Made by a program: the position numbers and the translations under genes. From Silene noctiflora (Eukaryota > Streptophyta > Magnoliopsida > Caryophyllales > Caryophyllaceae): a DNA stretch of 21,011 nt. Below the pieces are notes generated by a model. It ran no database searches, had not been told where the DNA came from, and saw only the letters and a list, made by a program, of their open reading frames with translations. Where the stretch lies: contig VHZZ01023391.1 of assembly GCA_009801015.1 (NCBI GenBank), forward strand, positions 10,546 through 31,556, read 5' to 3'. Of this stretch, positions 1 to 9,668 are shown piece by piece (position 1 is the first letter of the stretch; each line of letters begins with the position of its first letter).

Positions 1-170
1 TAATAATAATAATAAACCGACTAATTACTAAATATAACTAATACGACCAATTATTATAAATTAGTAATTAAATGAGCTTTTAATTAATTAAACACGTAAA
101 ATCGAGTCGAAATAAGGAATAAATGCGGGGTAAAATGCGGCTAAATGCTACTTATCATTTTGTCCACTCT

Positions 171-271
171 GCCGAGTAGAAGGTTTTACTCGACCGAGTG
201 GGTTTCACTCGACCAAGTACCCGAGCTACTCGGTCGAGTGGACCGCACTCGACCGAGCACTCAACCGAGTG
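171..271. repeat. Cluster of actcgaccgagt-type palindromic words
   Basis: Within about 100 bases the 12-base word actcgaccgagt, its reverse complement actcggtcgagt and one- or two-base variants occur about six times in both orientations. The inverted copies could fold on one another. The cluster lies just before the pyrimidine-rich stretch of the putative LTR, where U3 control sequence would be expected, so a regulatory or structural role is possible but not shown. Confidence 0.6.
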
Positions 272-1093
272 TTATCACTGTCACTCGGATCCGCACCATA
301 ATGCTTTGTGGACCAACTCTTTTTTTTTCTTCTTCCTTTTGTTGTCACCTCACAATCACTCACCAACCCTTATCCTTTCATTTCAAAAACCTCCAAGTTT
401 CTGTCTAAAAACCTTATCTCCTTGTTTCATATTTGTGGTGAAGATTTATCTATCAAATCTTCCTTTGTTCATCCTTTGAGTTGTAAGTTGATTTTTCCTT
501 TTTATTTCCTCTTTTAATTAGTGTAGTAAACCCTAATTATTGAGAGGTTTATCTTAGGGATTTAATTAGGGTTTAACTTTATTAATAAGGGACTAATTGA
601 GGGATTAGTTAATATTATTGTTGTATTAGTATTTATTGTGATAGATAGCTATATATTGTATAGGAGGAGGCTTAATAGAAGAGCATTCTAGCTTGGGTGG
701 TTGTGTGTGTGAAGAATAACCAAAGGTAGGGTTCTCTCTACTTAGTCTTGGTAGTATAGATGCTTTACAATGCATTTAATTCATGGATTTCACATATTCC
801 ATGTTAGTGGCAGAAGAACAATCACATTGGTAATTAGGGTTTCATGAATTGTGATAGAATTACTTGGTTATGTTGGTATTTTGGCAATTGGGTTGGTACA
901 TGTCATTATGGATTGCCTTATAACATGAGCATTTGGGAAAGGTTGGGTGAAATCATTATTATACCTTGTTTCAAATGATTTAAATGGATGCATATGAACT
1001 TTATTTGCCTTATATGTATCGTTGGACACTTGTGTTGTATTGAGATGTTGGATGGTGGTGATTGGTGGAGGTTGGTGATTATTTTGGAGACGT

Positions 1094-1154
1094 AAGACGG
1101 TTGGGAGACCGTCTTGCGCTTGAGTCGCCTCTTGGAGCTTCCTGCTCCAAGAGG
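1094..1154. repeat. Two adjacent hairpins in the LTR-like region
   Basis: The first hairpin has 7-base arms aagacgg / ccgtctt (1094-1100 and 1109-1115) around an 8-base loop. The second has perfect 11-base arms cctcttggagc / gctccaagagg (1128-1138 and 1144-1154) around a 5-base loop. The GC-rich arms stand out against the AT-rich background. The aagacgg/ccgtctt word recurs in the inverted arms near 16050-16110, so it may mark a transposon end. Confidence 0.65.
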
Positions 1155-1800
1155 GATGTGCACATTTAGGACTTGAGTTATGGAGGGGCACATGTGGTTG
1201 AGACATGTCGCCTGTCAGGGGATCCGAGTCGCTCTCAGGCCCGGTACCACCGACGTGTTTAGAGTATCTTTGTACGGACTGCGGTCCGGGTTATTTGGTG
1301 GCGTTGCCACAGTGCCGTCAACGGGTTGTGGGTACGTCGGGGCGTGTCCCAGTAACGGTGTGGTGTTGGTGGTGCGGAGCTTCATTCATATCCTTGTTGT
1401 ATTGCACTAATCATCATATCATACATTTAGATAGTCTTCTTACATCCATATCATCTTGTTGGACATTTTATATTGTCGTGACTAACCAAAAGGGTTTTCG
1501 AACATCTGTGTCGATCCATATGATGATTTCAACCCATATGGGGAGCAATGAATTGACAGGTTGCACTTGCATTTCTTTGAGGCTTGTAGAGGTCTCATCA
1601 TAGTGTCTTCACTTTCGTTACTATATTTTTGACTAAACAGTCGACTCAACTTTAATTCAATATAGTTGTATAAATTCGGGGATTCGTGTTAAATTCCAAG
1701 ACTTGTATTTAATCGCTTAACTAAACTTATCTAGTTCCCTTTTTATTTTTTTTATAATAACTTGTCTTAAATTGCTCATTGTCGAAATTCGCACTACAAA

Positions 1801-1880
1801 GCTTGGGAAACCAAGCCTTGTAGCCCCTCCATGAGTCGTGGTAGCCTAGAGGAAGGCTCTCGGCTTTTGGGGGTGTTACA
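1801..1880 (+). repeat. First LTR-like 3' end with hairpin
   Basis: A hairpin gcttgg-gaaa-ccaagc (1801-1816, GNRA-type loop) is followed by ggtagcctagagg and closes with gggggtgttaca at 1880. The order resembles the second block at 2057-2118, so the two look like related LTR ends. Confidence 0.4.
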
Positions 1881-2056
1881 TGTCGTCACCGGGTTGTTGT
1901 TACCGTGGACGTGTTCCTGGATCTAGTGAGGTGGTTGTGGAGTTGTGGTGGATGGATTTAGGCCAGATAACGTTTGTTGTTCATTTATTCATTTTGTAAT
2001 TCACTAAATATGTTATTTATATAAAATGTTGCTTAATTGTATTTCTGATTCACTGC

Positions 2057-2118
2057 CTCGGAAACCGAGATGGTAAAATCTCTCGATTACCTTGGTCGGG
2101 TAAGAAGGGGATGTTACA
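2057..2118 (+). repeat. Second LTR-like 3' end with hairpin
   Basis: A short hairpin ctcgg-aaa-ccgag (2057-2069) is followed by atggtaaaatctctcg and ends ggggatgttaca at 2118. After this the sequence returns to AT-rich DNA with no repeat character, so 2118 is the best candidate right boundary of the LTR-like block. Confidence 0.4.
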
Positions 2119-2705
2119 CGCGTTACTTATATCCAACTCGAATTCGCCTAGTCAAAAACGTCGAGATCCAAATCCCAGACCCGATGAATTTGGGCCAGAT
2201 ACGGGTCCAAGTATTCAACCCATAGATTTTTTAGGAAAATAAAAAGTATAATCATTAACTTAATAAAGGGAGTAGCAAAAATTGCAAATGATAATTCTTC
2301 CTTCAGACCAATGCTATCCATTTTAAGTAGAAAACAAGTCGATGTGGTTACCATATGTTCATAACTCCATATTATATGAATCTAGTTATTATTACCAATA
2401 TGAGAAAAAGAAGAGTGATGAGTGATGACTCATTTTGAAAAATACCTATATATATTATGTGAATTTAGTTGAATTAATAACTTATTTTAGCATTTTATTT
2501 TTACACATATGTTTAAGTATATTTGTTTTTCCTACTTAGATTTAGCGATTTTATAAATATGTTTTTTTTTTTTCTGAAGCAATGATTGTTATATAACTAA
2601 CGTTATAATGCCTTTCTTTTCCTGGAAACTTTAAGTATGATTACCATAAATGTTAATCTATCAACTTTAATTTTTACATTTCTTTTGTTCTTTTTTATGT
2701 ACTAA
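2119..2705. other. AT-rich intergenic stretch, nothing recognised
   Basis: No gene, RNA or clear repeat boundary is seen. Short open frames here are AT-rich and show no domain. A run of T occurs near 2563-2574. Confidence 0.6.
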
Positions 2706-4104
2706 CTAGTTTTTTTTACCCGTGAAAATTACGGGTGCGTTCGAGATTAATTGTATAAATCCAACATAAACGTAACCTCATTGGTGTGAAACATGTTGAC
2801 ATCTTTGTACCAAGTATTGCATCTTACTATCCAATTTCACATGAATTAAGATATTATAGGAGTAACCGGGTAAGTTTATGTAGTAATGTATTAATGTACT
2901 TAAAACTTTTTAAATGAATATTCGGAATTGGGATACAAAATTAACCATGTCAATTGAATAATCGATACGTCCTTAATTTGTTTAGTTTCAACATTGACCA
3001 ATGTTTTCTTACATAAAAATAGTTTGAAACATTGTGCTTTGTGTTAAGAATTATAGTGTCACAATTTAAGATCCTATAATATAAATTTGAGAATATTATT
3101 ACGAAATAATACNCACATTAGCTTACATAATGTATTTTTGTGGCACACTAAAGCTAATTTTGACATTACTATTAATATTATCTATCAAATTTCTTGGTTT
3201 TCTTGAATTAGTATCCAAATTTAATTATACCATGTATTGATTCGGTTATTACAAATTAAATTTATTCATTTTCANTTTTCATTATTTTCTTCGTTTTATT
3301 TTAGTATGTATAAGCTGGATTGGGATGAACAGTGAGCAGTATGAGCTGGTGGTGAGTAGTTTATTGAGAGGGGCATGTCAGTTTGGTGGTGGGCTGGACG
3401 GGGTTGATTGGTTGGTGTTGGAGTGAGAGGGGGTGGCGGGTTTTGTCAATTGTTTTTTCTTTTTGTTTATTTTCTTTGTTTTTACTTGTAGTATGTGATT
3501 TTTTTTATTTTATTTTTTTGCTTTATTTATTTTATATGTTTTCTCCTCGCCATACTTTTTTTTTTGGATAACTTGGTTTAGTTGATTTCCCTTAGGGTAC
3601 ATATTATTCTTGCAGTAGTATTTATTAATTTTGTTACTCTATAGAATATTTGAGATAAATTATATGAACAAATAAGTTACATTATTTTTATAGTCTCTTT
3701 ATGTATCCAATTTATTAAATTGAGGGGTATATAACTTTTGCAAATGAAGTAAAATTAGAATAATGTGACGTAATTTTTTAATTAGAATAATGTGACGTGA
3801 TTATTATTTGTATTATATAACTTCTTCTAACGAAAAAAAAAAACCTAAAATATAAAATTTACTCTCATATTTAATTGTTGTTTAATTTGCTTTAGGAATA
3901 AAAAAATACATTTTAATGTTTGTGTTTAATTTGTAGTTAATGCTACAAATTTCTTAAACTTTTCCTTTTTTATAAAATGAAGATGATGTGGCTTTTTAAA
4001 ACACTCATAAAAGAGGGAATGGTGCAGTGTGATCAATTGTCATGCCTTTTTTATTATATTTATAGATAGATAGATAGATTATAGATTATAGATTATAGAT
4101 AGAT
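2706..4104 (-). mobile_element. Non-autonomous Helitron (minus strand)
   Basis: Read on the minus strand, the right-hand signature of a Helitron is present. A GC-rich stem acccgt / acgggt (2718-2736) is followed by eight A residues and then CTAG (2706-2709) directly before a T. The other end reads TC-TATA-type sequence inside a tagatagatta microsatellite, so the 5' end can only be placed between about 4066 and 4104. The same two ends occur on the better-defined copy at 14961-15530. No Rep/helicase protein is encoded, so the element would depend on a partner. The interior at 3300-3450 is notably G-rich on the plus strand. Confidence 0.65.
4061..4104. repeat. (TAGA)n/(TAGATTA)n microsatellite
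   Basis: The stretch contains tatagatagatagatagatt followed by three tatagat-type units. It forms, or abuts, the 5' end of the Helitron, so expansion of the Helitron tip itself is a possible origin. Confidence 0.8.
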
Positions 4105-4342
4105 GTGAAATTGTGAAATGTAGTCATCGTCTTATCATTATAGCAATATTATAATTTATTTAAATTTTAATTTATAAATCAAACTTAGTTTAGTATTCAC
4201 TTTTTTGGCAAATAAGCCATTATAAAATACGGCATCGAGAGAATGAAGTTTTTACCTCCACTTTATATCTACAAAATAACTTAATTCGTCTTAATTATTT
4301 ATTTGTTTCTTTTTTTTTAAAAAAAAATTTTGCGAAGAGTCT

Positions 4343-4954
4343 TTTAATTAGACCTGGAAAAATAAACCCCAACAAGAAAAACCGATCGAAAACATCTGAA
4401 CTGATAATCAATTGAACACCCAATAAGAGTAAACTCAAAAGTACCCGAAACCCGACTCAGTCCGAATTGAACCGGAAACGAATCGAACTCAATAATAACC
4501 GAATGATACCTGAACTGATAAGAATTGAAATGGCTGACCTGAATGAAAAATGTTTATTTTCTCATAAATACACTAATATTTAGGTATTTTTGTCATTTAT
4601 TCTTTATTTTATAATGATACACTAATATTTAGGTATTTTTGTCATTTATTCTTTATTCATTAATGATATATAAATTTTGTCATTCAAATTGAAAAGTATA
4701 AGGTACATTTATTACACTGCTTTTTTTACCCTCAATTCAAAAAATTATGAACCGAAACTCAATTGAACTGAATTAGACCCAATCTGAACTGTACGCAACT
4801 CGAAATAGCATACACCGATTAAAGTTGCTAACTAAAATAAACCCGATCGAAATCGAAGTGAAATCAAAATTGAGGTCAACCAGATTTAAATCGAACTGAT
4901 TTAAAACGATCTGAAACTGAATCGAACGACCCGTTTGTCAGGTTTAATTTTAAG
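4343..4954. mobile_element. Low-complexity element with short inverted ends (possible non-autonomous DNA transposon)
   Basis: The left end tttaattagacctgg (4343-4357) is matched in inverse by caggtttaatttt at the right (from 4939). Between them lie many diverged copies of a 6-9 base word of the type aaccgaa/aaactga at 4370-4550 and 4740-4930. Such acccgaa-rich sequences are widespread in plant genomes. No coding potential is seen and target duplications are not clear, so the element type is unassigned. Confidence 0.4.
4568..4657. repeat. Two tandem copies of a 41-base unit (period 49)
   Basis: The 41-base unit beginning atacactaatatttagg occurs at 4568-4608 and again at 4617-4657 with no difference seen. 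It lies within the aaccgaa-rich element and looks like a fairly recent local duplication. Confidence 0.85.
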
Positions 4955-5669
4955 CTAAGGTAAACAAATGACTGGGACGGGAACTTTTTGGTATATTAAA
5001 AAAGTAGTTACACGAGGTCATTAGTTTACTTATAATTAGACAAATTCATTAAAATTGAATTTTGGAACCCCTATTAAACGACTTTTATTTATAATTTTTG
5101 TTTTTAAATAACTAAGTTCATTAAACCATACAACGTACGGTCTTTCAACCTATTATCCTTATATATTTGGAGATATTAACAATCATGGTTAACCATATAT
5201 TAAAATCTAAAAAGGATATTAATGTCAAGATAGAGGGAGTATTTCTCAAACAAAAAAAGTGAATCACAACACAAACCTTATATGAACCAAAATTATTTTT
5301 CTAGTTAACAAAAATAGCATGCAACGTAAGTGAGCCGAACTACCATAAGCAAATGAAACAAAACAAATGTTTTCACAAGAAAGCAATTAATCTCATACTC
5401 CGTAATTGCAATTGATAGGGAACCATCATTCAATTTACTCAATTGTCGGAACAGTGACTGCATTTGTTACTATCAAATTAGGAGGACGTGACCACTCTAA
5501 TTAATACTCTATTATGCAATGCCATTTGATCTTCCATGACACCCTAGTATTAGCACTTTTGCTACTTCTATCCATTTTTAAACCATAACAAAAACAAGAA
5601 AATAAATAACAAATTTCGTTAATGGCATTACTAACGACCTAACATACAAAACAAAATACATATGGAGTA
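4955..5669. other. Intergenic AT-rich stretch, nothing definite
   Basis: No gene is seen. A lone MITE-like end (ggtaaacaaatgactgggacgg, written here as ggtaaacaaatg plus actgggacgg, near 4958-4981) and a lone agagggagtat (near 5231-5243) resemble Stowaway termini, but no partner end was found for either. Confidence 0.5.
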
Positions 5670-5690
5670 TTTTTTTTTTTTTTTTTTTTT
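5670..5690. repeat. T21 homopolymer
   Basis: An uninterrupted run of 21 T lies 38 bases before the SINE head. It may be the reversed poly(A) tail of another retroposed sequence, but no body could be recognised. Confidence 0.8.
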
Positions 5691-5728
5691 GGTCCGCCTC
5701 AACTTATACTTCATCCCTTATTTATACT

Positions 5729-5847
5729 CACATGTTAACTTAGTTGGTAAAGTCATCTAAGGTGATACTCATGACCAGGGTTTGAATCCCGTCAGCGTTA
5801 AATTCGTCCTTATAACTCCCTTTAAACCAAAAAGAAAAAAAGAAAAC
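5729..5847 (+). mobile_element. tRNA-derived SINE
   Basis: An internal RNA polymerase III promoter is visible. The A-box taacttagttgg (5736-5747) differs from the consensus TRGCNNAGTNGG at one position. The B-box ggtttgaatcc (5779-5789) differs from GGTTCRANTCC at one position. The boxes are 31 bases apart, in the range for SINEs, and the unit ends in an A-rich tail (aaaccaaaaagaaaaaaag). No cloverleaf acceptor stem is formed, so a functional tRNA gene is unlikely. Similar heads occur in plant tRNA-derived SINEs. Confidence 0.7.
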
Positions 5848-5900
5848 ATGTTATGACTTATGATATACTTTAATACTTTTTTCAACTAAGAAAGTCTTGA

Positions 5901-6650
5901 CTATGGAATTACTTTTTCACATACAAACTTTACTTTTTCACATACATTTTTTCATAAACTTTTCATATCATACCCTTTTTCTAAACCTAATCAAATTAAC
6001 TCTTAAGTATACATTTTTCCCTAAAATCGAATCTAATTACTCTAAAAATCTGAACAACAAATTATAATTCTCCAATTAGCGAAACAATTTTACTGTTTTA
6101 AATTTTTTAATATGTTTTGTTGAAATTATCAGAATTATTGAGTAAAATTAATAAAATTCATTTGTTGTGTGCACAATCATTTACGAATAGGAATTAATAG
6201 TCCTTGACTCCTGGGTTAATTGCTTCTTCGCCAAACTCTTCATTAGTTTGAAAATTCATTTGCTTTGTCAATGAACTCCACATAGGAGCTGATGGATTCG
6301 TCTTCTTGCTTTGTTATGTATTTATGTATATATGAAAGTTTGCAGCCGTTTTTGTCTTGGTTGTGTATTTTAGACGGCTGGATTGAGTGGTGCAATTGGG
6401 TGTGGGACTGTCGGAGTGGGAGTGCGTTTGGGAGTCGGGACGGCTGGAGTGGGTGCGAGTGAGCGGTCAAGTTGTCGGCGTTGTGAAGGAGTGGTGGTGG
6501 TCGGGTGGTGTTGGTGATGACGGTAGATGAGGGGAGGGAGAAAAAGAAATTATTCGGGGGGAGGGAATGAAAAAAAATAACAAAGTAAAACGGCAAAAAG
6601 CGTATGTGAAAGAGTAAAATCCGTATGTGAAGTGAAAAAGTACGTCCCAT
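5901..6650. mobile_element. Terminal-inverted-repeat element, about 750 bp, non-autonomous
   Basis: The left end ctatggaattactttttcac (5901-5920) is inverted at the right as gtgaaaaagtacgtcccat (6632-6650). Both ends carry a second copy of the tttcacatac word about 20 bases further in, so the imperfect inverted repeat is about 50 bases long. The left end has the 15-mer tactttttcacatac twice (5910-5924, 5931-5945). The interior has a strongly G-rich plus strand at 6370-6560. A 142-codon frame on the minus strand of that patch is only the complement of the G-rich run and shows no domain. The superfamily (MULE, hAT or other) was not determined. Confidence 0.55.
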
Positions 6651-6686
6651 ATTTAAATAGTTGAATAGCAACTACCCACCAAATGT

Positions 6687-6754
6687 AGATGAGTTACTTT
6701 GTTTTCGTAACTGATTTCTTAGATGAGTTACTTTGTTTTCGTAACTGATTTCTT
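6687..6754. repeat. Perfect 2 x 34-base tandem duplication
   Basis: The unit beginning agatgagttactttgttt occurs at 6687-6720 and 6721-6754 without any difference. It lies just outside the right end of the inverted-repeat element and about 520 bases before the TATA box of the KCS gene. Confidence 0.9.
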
Positions 6755-7277
6755 AGATTCGTCCAATTTTTTGCTTAATTATTATTTATAACTAATTGAG
6801 AGATTTTTGTTTTTATTTCTTAGATTCGTCTATGAAATATATTAAAAAAACCAATAAGAATTAAAAACGTACACTATAATTTAACTCGTTTTATATTTTG
6901 TAAATTTGTCCTAATTAGGTTGCTGTAGCAATTACTTAAGCTCACGAATTCAGCATATTTTCCCGACCATCAAGTTGCAATACATGTTAAGCATTTACTG
7001 AGATATAGTTGCGTATGTATAACATTAATATCTCTGCATATTCAAAACTCTCACTCGTCAATTTCGTCAACATTGTGTGATCTCATTAACAAGGCGAATC
7101 TAGAAAAAAAATTTAGGGTAGTGAAATTTTCTCATATTGATTTATACTTATGTTAAGGTTCATATTTAAGAATTTTGGATAGCAAAAATCCATAATTTTA
7201 TTCCTTTTCTTAAAAAATTAGGGTAACGAGTGCTACTATTTGCTACTAGCTAATTTTCCCGATGTCATAAAACTCTC
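6755..7277. other. Upstream region of the KCS gene
   Basis: AT-rich DNA without an open frame of interest. It should contain the proximal promoter of the KCS gene, but apart from the TATA box at its end no specific transcription-factor site can be named with confidence. Confidence 0.5.
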
Positions 7278-7285
7278 TATATAAA
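7278..7285 (+). promoter_or_regulatory. TATA box of the KCS gene
   Basis: The sequence tatataaa lies 117 bases before the chosen ATG. Transcription would be expected to begin about 25-35 bases downstream, near 7310. That leaves a short leader of about 90 bases rich in C and T, as in many plant promoters. It also argues that the open frame running back to about 7288 is not translated upstream of 7402. Confidence 0.65.
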
Positions 7286-7401
7286 GTGTGCAATTTCTCA
7301 TTCTAAGAAACACAACCATCCCTCTTACTTTCTCTTTACATTTATTGTTCACACTAACGATATTATTATTAGTTTCTCATCCTTTTCTTACCTCCAAAAA
7401 T

Positions 7402-8145
7402 ATGACTAATATTTCACATTCTCAAGAAAAAACTCAACCTTCAACAAATATCAATTCTTCAATAAAATTGAAATATGTCAAGTTAGGTTACCATTACTTC
7501 GTCTCAAACGCCATGTATTTCGCATTAATCCCGGTTTCGTTCCTGATCATGTCTTCAACCCATGTTATAACCAACCAAGACTATGGTAAACTTTGGAATA
7601 TTTTGAAAATGAACCTTTTAACCGTTGTATTATGTGTAACAACTTTGATTTTCTTAGCGACGGTTTACGTCATGAGCCGGCCTAAGAAGGTGTACTTGGT
7701 CGATTTCGCGTGTTATAAAGCGGAATCAGACCGGAAAACAACCAAGAGAACTTGCATGGACCGGATTGTACAATATGGTACGTTCACTCAAGAAAACGTT
7801 GACTTTCAAAGGAAAATATTTGAGAGGTCAAGTATTGGGGATGAGACTTATTTACCGGAAGCTGTTATCCAAATACCACCAAAACCTACAATCGACGAAG
7901 CGAGAAAAGAAGTCGAGAAGCTCATGTTTGTCGCCATTGACGAGCTTCTTGAAAAGACGGGGGTGAAGGCGAGGGAGATAGGTATACTTGTGGTGAATTG
8001 TAGCTTGTTTAATCCAGTGCCGTCTTTGTCAGCCATGGTTGTTAACCATTACAAGCTTAGAGGAAATATTATGACGTATAATCTTGGTGGTATGGGTTGT
8101 AGTGCTGGACTCATTTCCATTGATCTTGCTAAAGATCTTCTTCAG
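7402..8145 (+). CDS. KCS: 3-ketoacyl-CoA synthase, exon 1 (join 7402..8145, 12218..13018; 514 aa)
   Basis: KCS is the endoplasmic-reticulum condensing enzyme of the fatty-acid elongase. It joins malonyl-CoA to a long-chain acyl-CoA, feeding cuticular wax, suberin, sphingolipid and seed-oil chains. This exon encodes residues 1-248: a short polar head, the family motif KYVKLGYHY (about 25-33), two membrane segments (about 32-51 and 71-91), then RPKKVYLVDFACYK (93-106), where the FAE1/CUT1-type domain begins. The nucleophile is Cys233 in NLGGMGCSAG (codon 8098-8100), matching FAE1 Cys223. The start is the first ATG after the TATA box, with A at -3. The frame is open upstream to a GTG at 7288, but no ATG lies there. 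Exon 1 ends ...AKDLLQ before GT at 8146. The length fits the usual 490-520 residues, and there are no stops or frameshifts. The subgroup is uncertain; from memory the C-terminus recalls the KCS2/KCS20 group. Confidence 0.95.
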
Positions 8146-8332
8146 GTTTGATTTTGTACTAAATCTTTTTAATTATTAGGGTTTTTAAAAAGTTAATTTT
8201 GTTGTTCTGTGTTAGTTGAACTTGCCAAATGATCACCATCCTTGTTGACTTGTTGTCATATAATATGGTCTGGAAATAAGTTGATGTTAGGTCATATAAC
8301 AGTTAGGGTTTCTTTGGGATGACCATAATTGT

Positions 8333-8426
8333 TACTCCCTCCGTTAAAATAATTTGTTTACTTTTCATTAAAATACCGCTTACAAAATATTAAAAAGGTA
8401 AACAAATAATTAAAACAAAGGGAATA
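8333..8426. mobile_element. Stowaway-like MITE inside the KCS intron, 94 bp
   Basis: The ends are inverted copies: tactccctccgttaaaataa at the left, and tattccctttgttttaatta when the right end is read on the minus strand. Both continue to tttgtttac. TA dinucleotides flank the unit, as expected for Tc1/mariner-derived Stowaway elements. The ctccctccgt terminus is characteristic of this group in plants. Confidence 0.8.
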
Positions 8427-9438
8427 CGATAAGAGATAAAGATCAAAATAAAAAGAATCATGTAAAGTTGGTGGTGTTAGATTGTTAGTAGAGGGTGGTC
8501 CGAGAGTGCAATAGTTATTTAGTTATCCAATAGAGGGGTAACTCTATTTGAGGCCCCAAATTTTCTAAAGTCGAATTTGTTGGTTAAATGTTCATGTTCA
8601 AGTACCATTTACAATAAAAGTACTATTTTTCCATATTCACCTCACTTCAATGGGTTTCATACACTTGTCGAACTCATTCTTGTAGAATTGACAACGTATA
8701 AAGGACTCGATAAAACAGATGAAGTATTAATTTACAATTTTGACTAGTTCTTTTTTATAGTGTAAATGGAAAACTACTTATAAATACTTCGTAATCCGTA
8801 TAATTAATCATGACTATCCTTGTTTACATTAAGTAGGCATGAGTTCAAGAAAATTGAAAGACCGTTGATGAAAGTGATATCTAACAAGTAACAATTAACA
8901 AGTGTGAAGTGTCATTATAATTATCAAATAAAGTGGTGTAAGACTAGGTTATCGTCAATTGGCTTCATTTAATATTTCCTTTATAAAGAGAAACATTGTG
9001 TAATGCATGTCTCGTTAGTTTACATTTCATTAAAATATTTTTTATAAAAAATATACGAAATAAGAGATAAACATGTGATTGAGACCGCGAAATTAATAAT
9101 AATTTCTTTCACATAACTATAGGTCGTAGACGTTAACTTAATGTGAATTTGGAGAAATCTAGAGAGGAGATAGGGTTGTCTAGGCTTGTCCAAAAGCACA
9201 AAAATAGCTAATGTATGACTTTTAATTAACGAAATGAAATGATATTTTCTTTCGATGAAAAATTATAGCAGAAAGAAAATAAAGTAACAAGGACAATATT
9301 GCAGTAAATATTGTCAATCAATTTATGGGACTGCCCTCTCCGCGTAGGGTTTTAATAGTCATTTGATTTGTGTTCCTATATATGGGTTGTTGGTAAACCA
9401 ATAAATCGTGTTACTACATCATAATACTCCGTACTAGA

Positions 9439-9439
<1 letters not shown>

Positions 9440-9499
<60 letters not shown>
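9440..9499. repeat. Perfect (TTA)20 microsatellite
   Basis: Sixty bases of uninterrupted TTA units lie inside the KCS intron. A pure tract of this length is likely to vary in copy number between individuals. Confidence 0.97.
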
Positions 9500-9503
<4 letters not shown>

Positions 9504-9668
9504 CGTAATTATGTTTCACGTATTACATTTATTTTTATTAAAAAATTACGTTAAGAAGTATATTCTCTATTATTCCTTGGCTTATGGATGAAGAGCAAAC
9601 ATAAAGAAACGACAACGACAATGAAAGATAATAATATAAAAAGGCACAATACCATATACGGAGTACGA

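Larger units (their letters stand above)
1..2118 (+). mobile_element. LTR-like non-coding sequence of a probable Ty3/gypsy-type retrotransposon (solo or truncated LTR)
   Basis: No convincing protein is encoded here. Three things suggest LTR sequence. There are two ends of the kind common at the 3' end of plant gypsy LTRs (gggggtgttaca ending at 1880, ggggatgttaca ending at 2118). Each is preceded within about 60-80 bases by a short hairpin of similar layout. A pyrimidine-rich, leader-like stretch at about 310-500 is followed by aaaccctaatt words. The GC-richer patch at 1200-1400 is unlike the AT-rich flanks. No primer-binding site, polypurine tract or gag-pol domain was found, and the left boundary is outside the window. 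The class is inferred from general appearance; another unclassified repeat is possible. Confidence 0.4.

Noticed and set aside
145..517. Three short plus-strand frames in the pyrimidine-rich stretch
   Set aside because: Their Phe, Leu and Ser content simply reflects the T- and C-rich DNA; no recognisable protein.
1128..1154. Bacterial-style terminator hairpin
   Set aside because: There is no T run after the stem, and the window is clearly plant nuclear DNA.
1180..1603. Two overlapping plus-strand open frames in the GC-richer patch
   Set aside because: They have no domain, overlap each other in different frames, and lie in hairpin-rich LTR-like DNA; chance frames are expected where GC rises and stop codons thin out.
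6531..6573. Possible G-quadruplex (ggggaggg ... ggggggaggg)
   Set aside because: The central loop of about 17 bases is too long for a confident call.
6243..6671. 142-codon minus-strand frame
   Set aside because: It spans the G-rich core and one end of the inverted-repeat element; the translated text is compositional, rich in Pro, His and Asn, with no domain.
9035..9054. Perfect 20-base AT palindrome in the intron
   Set aside because: Composed only of A and T in very AT-rich DNA, so it is not informative.
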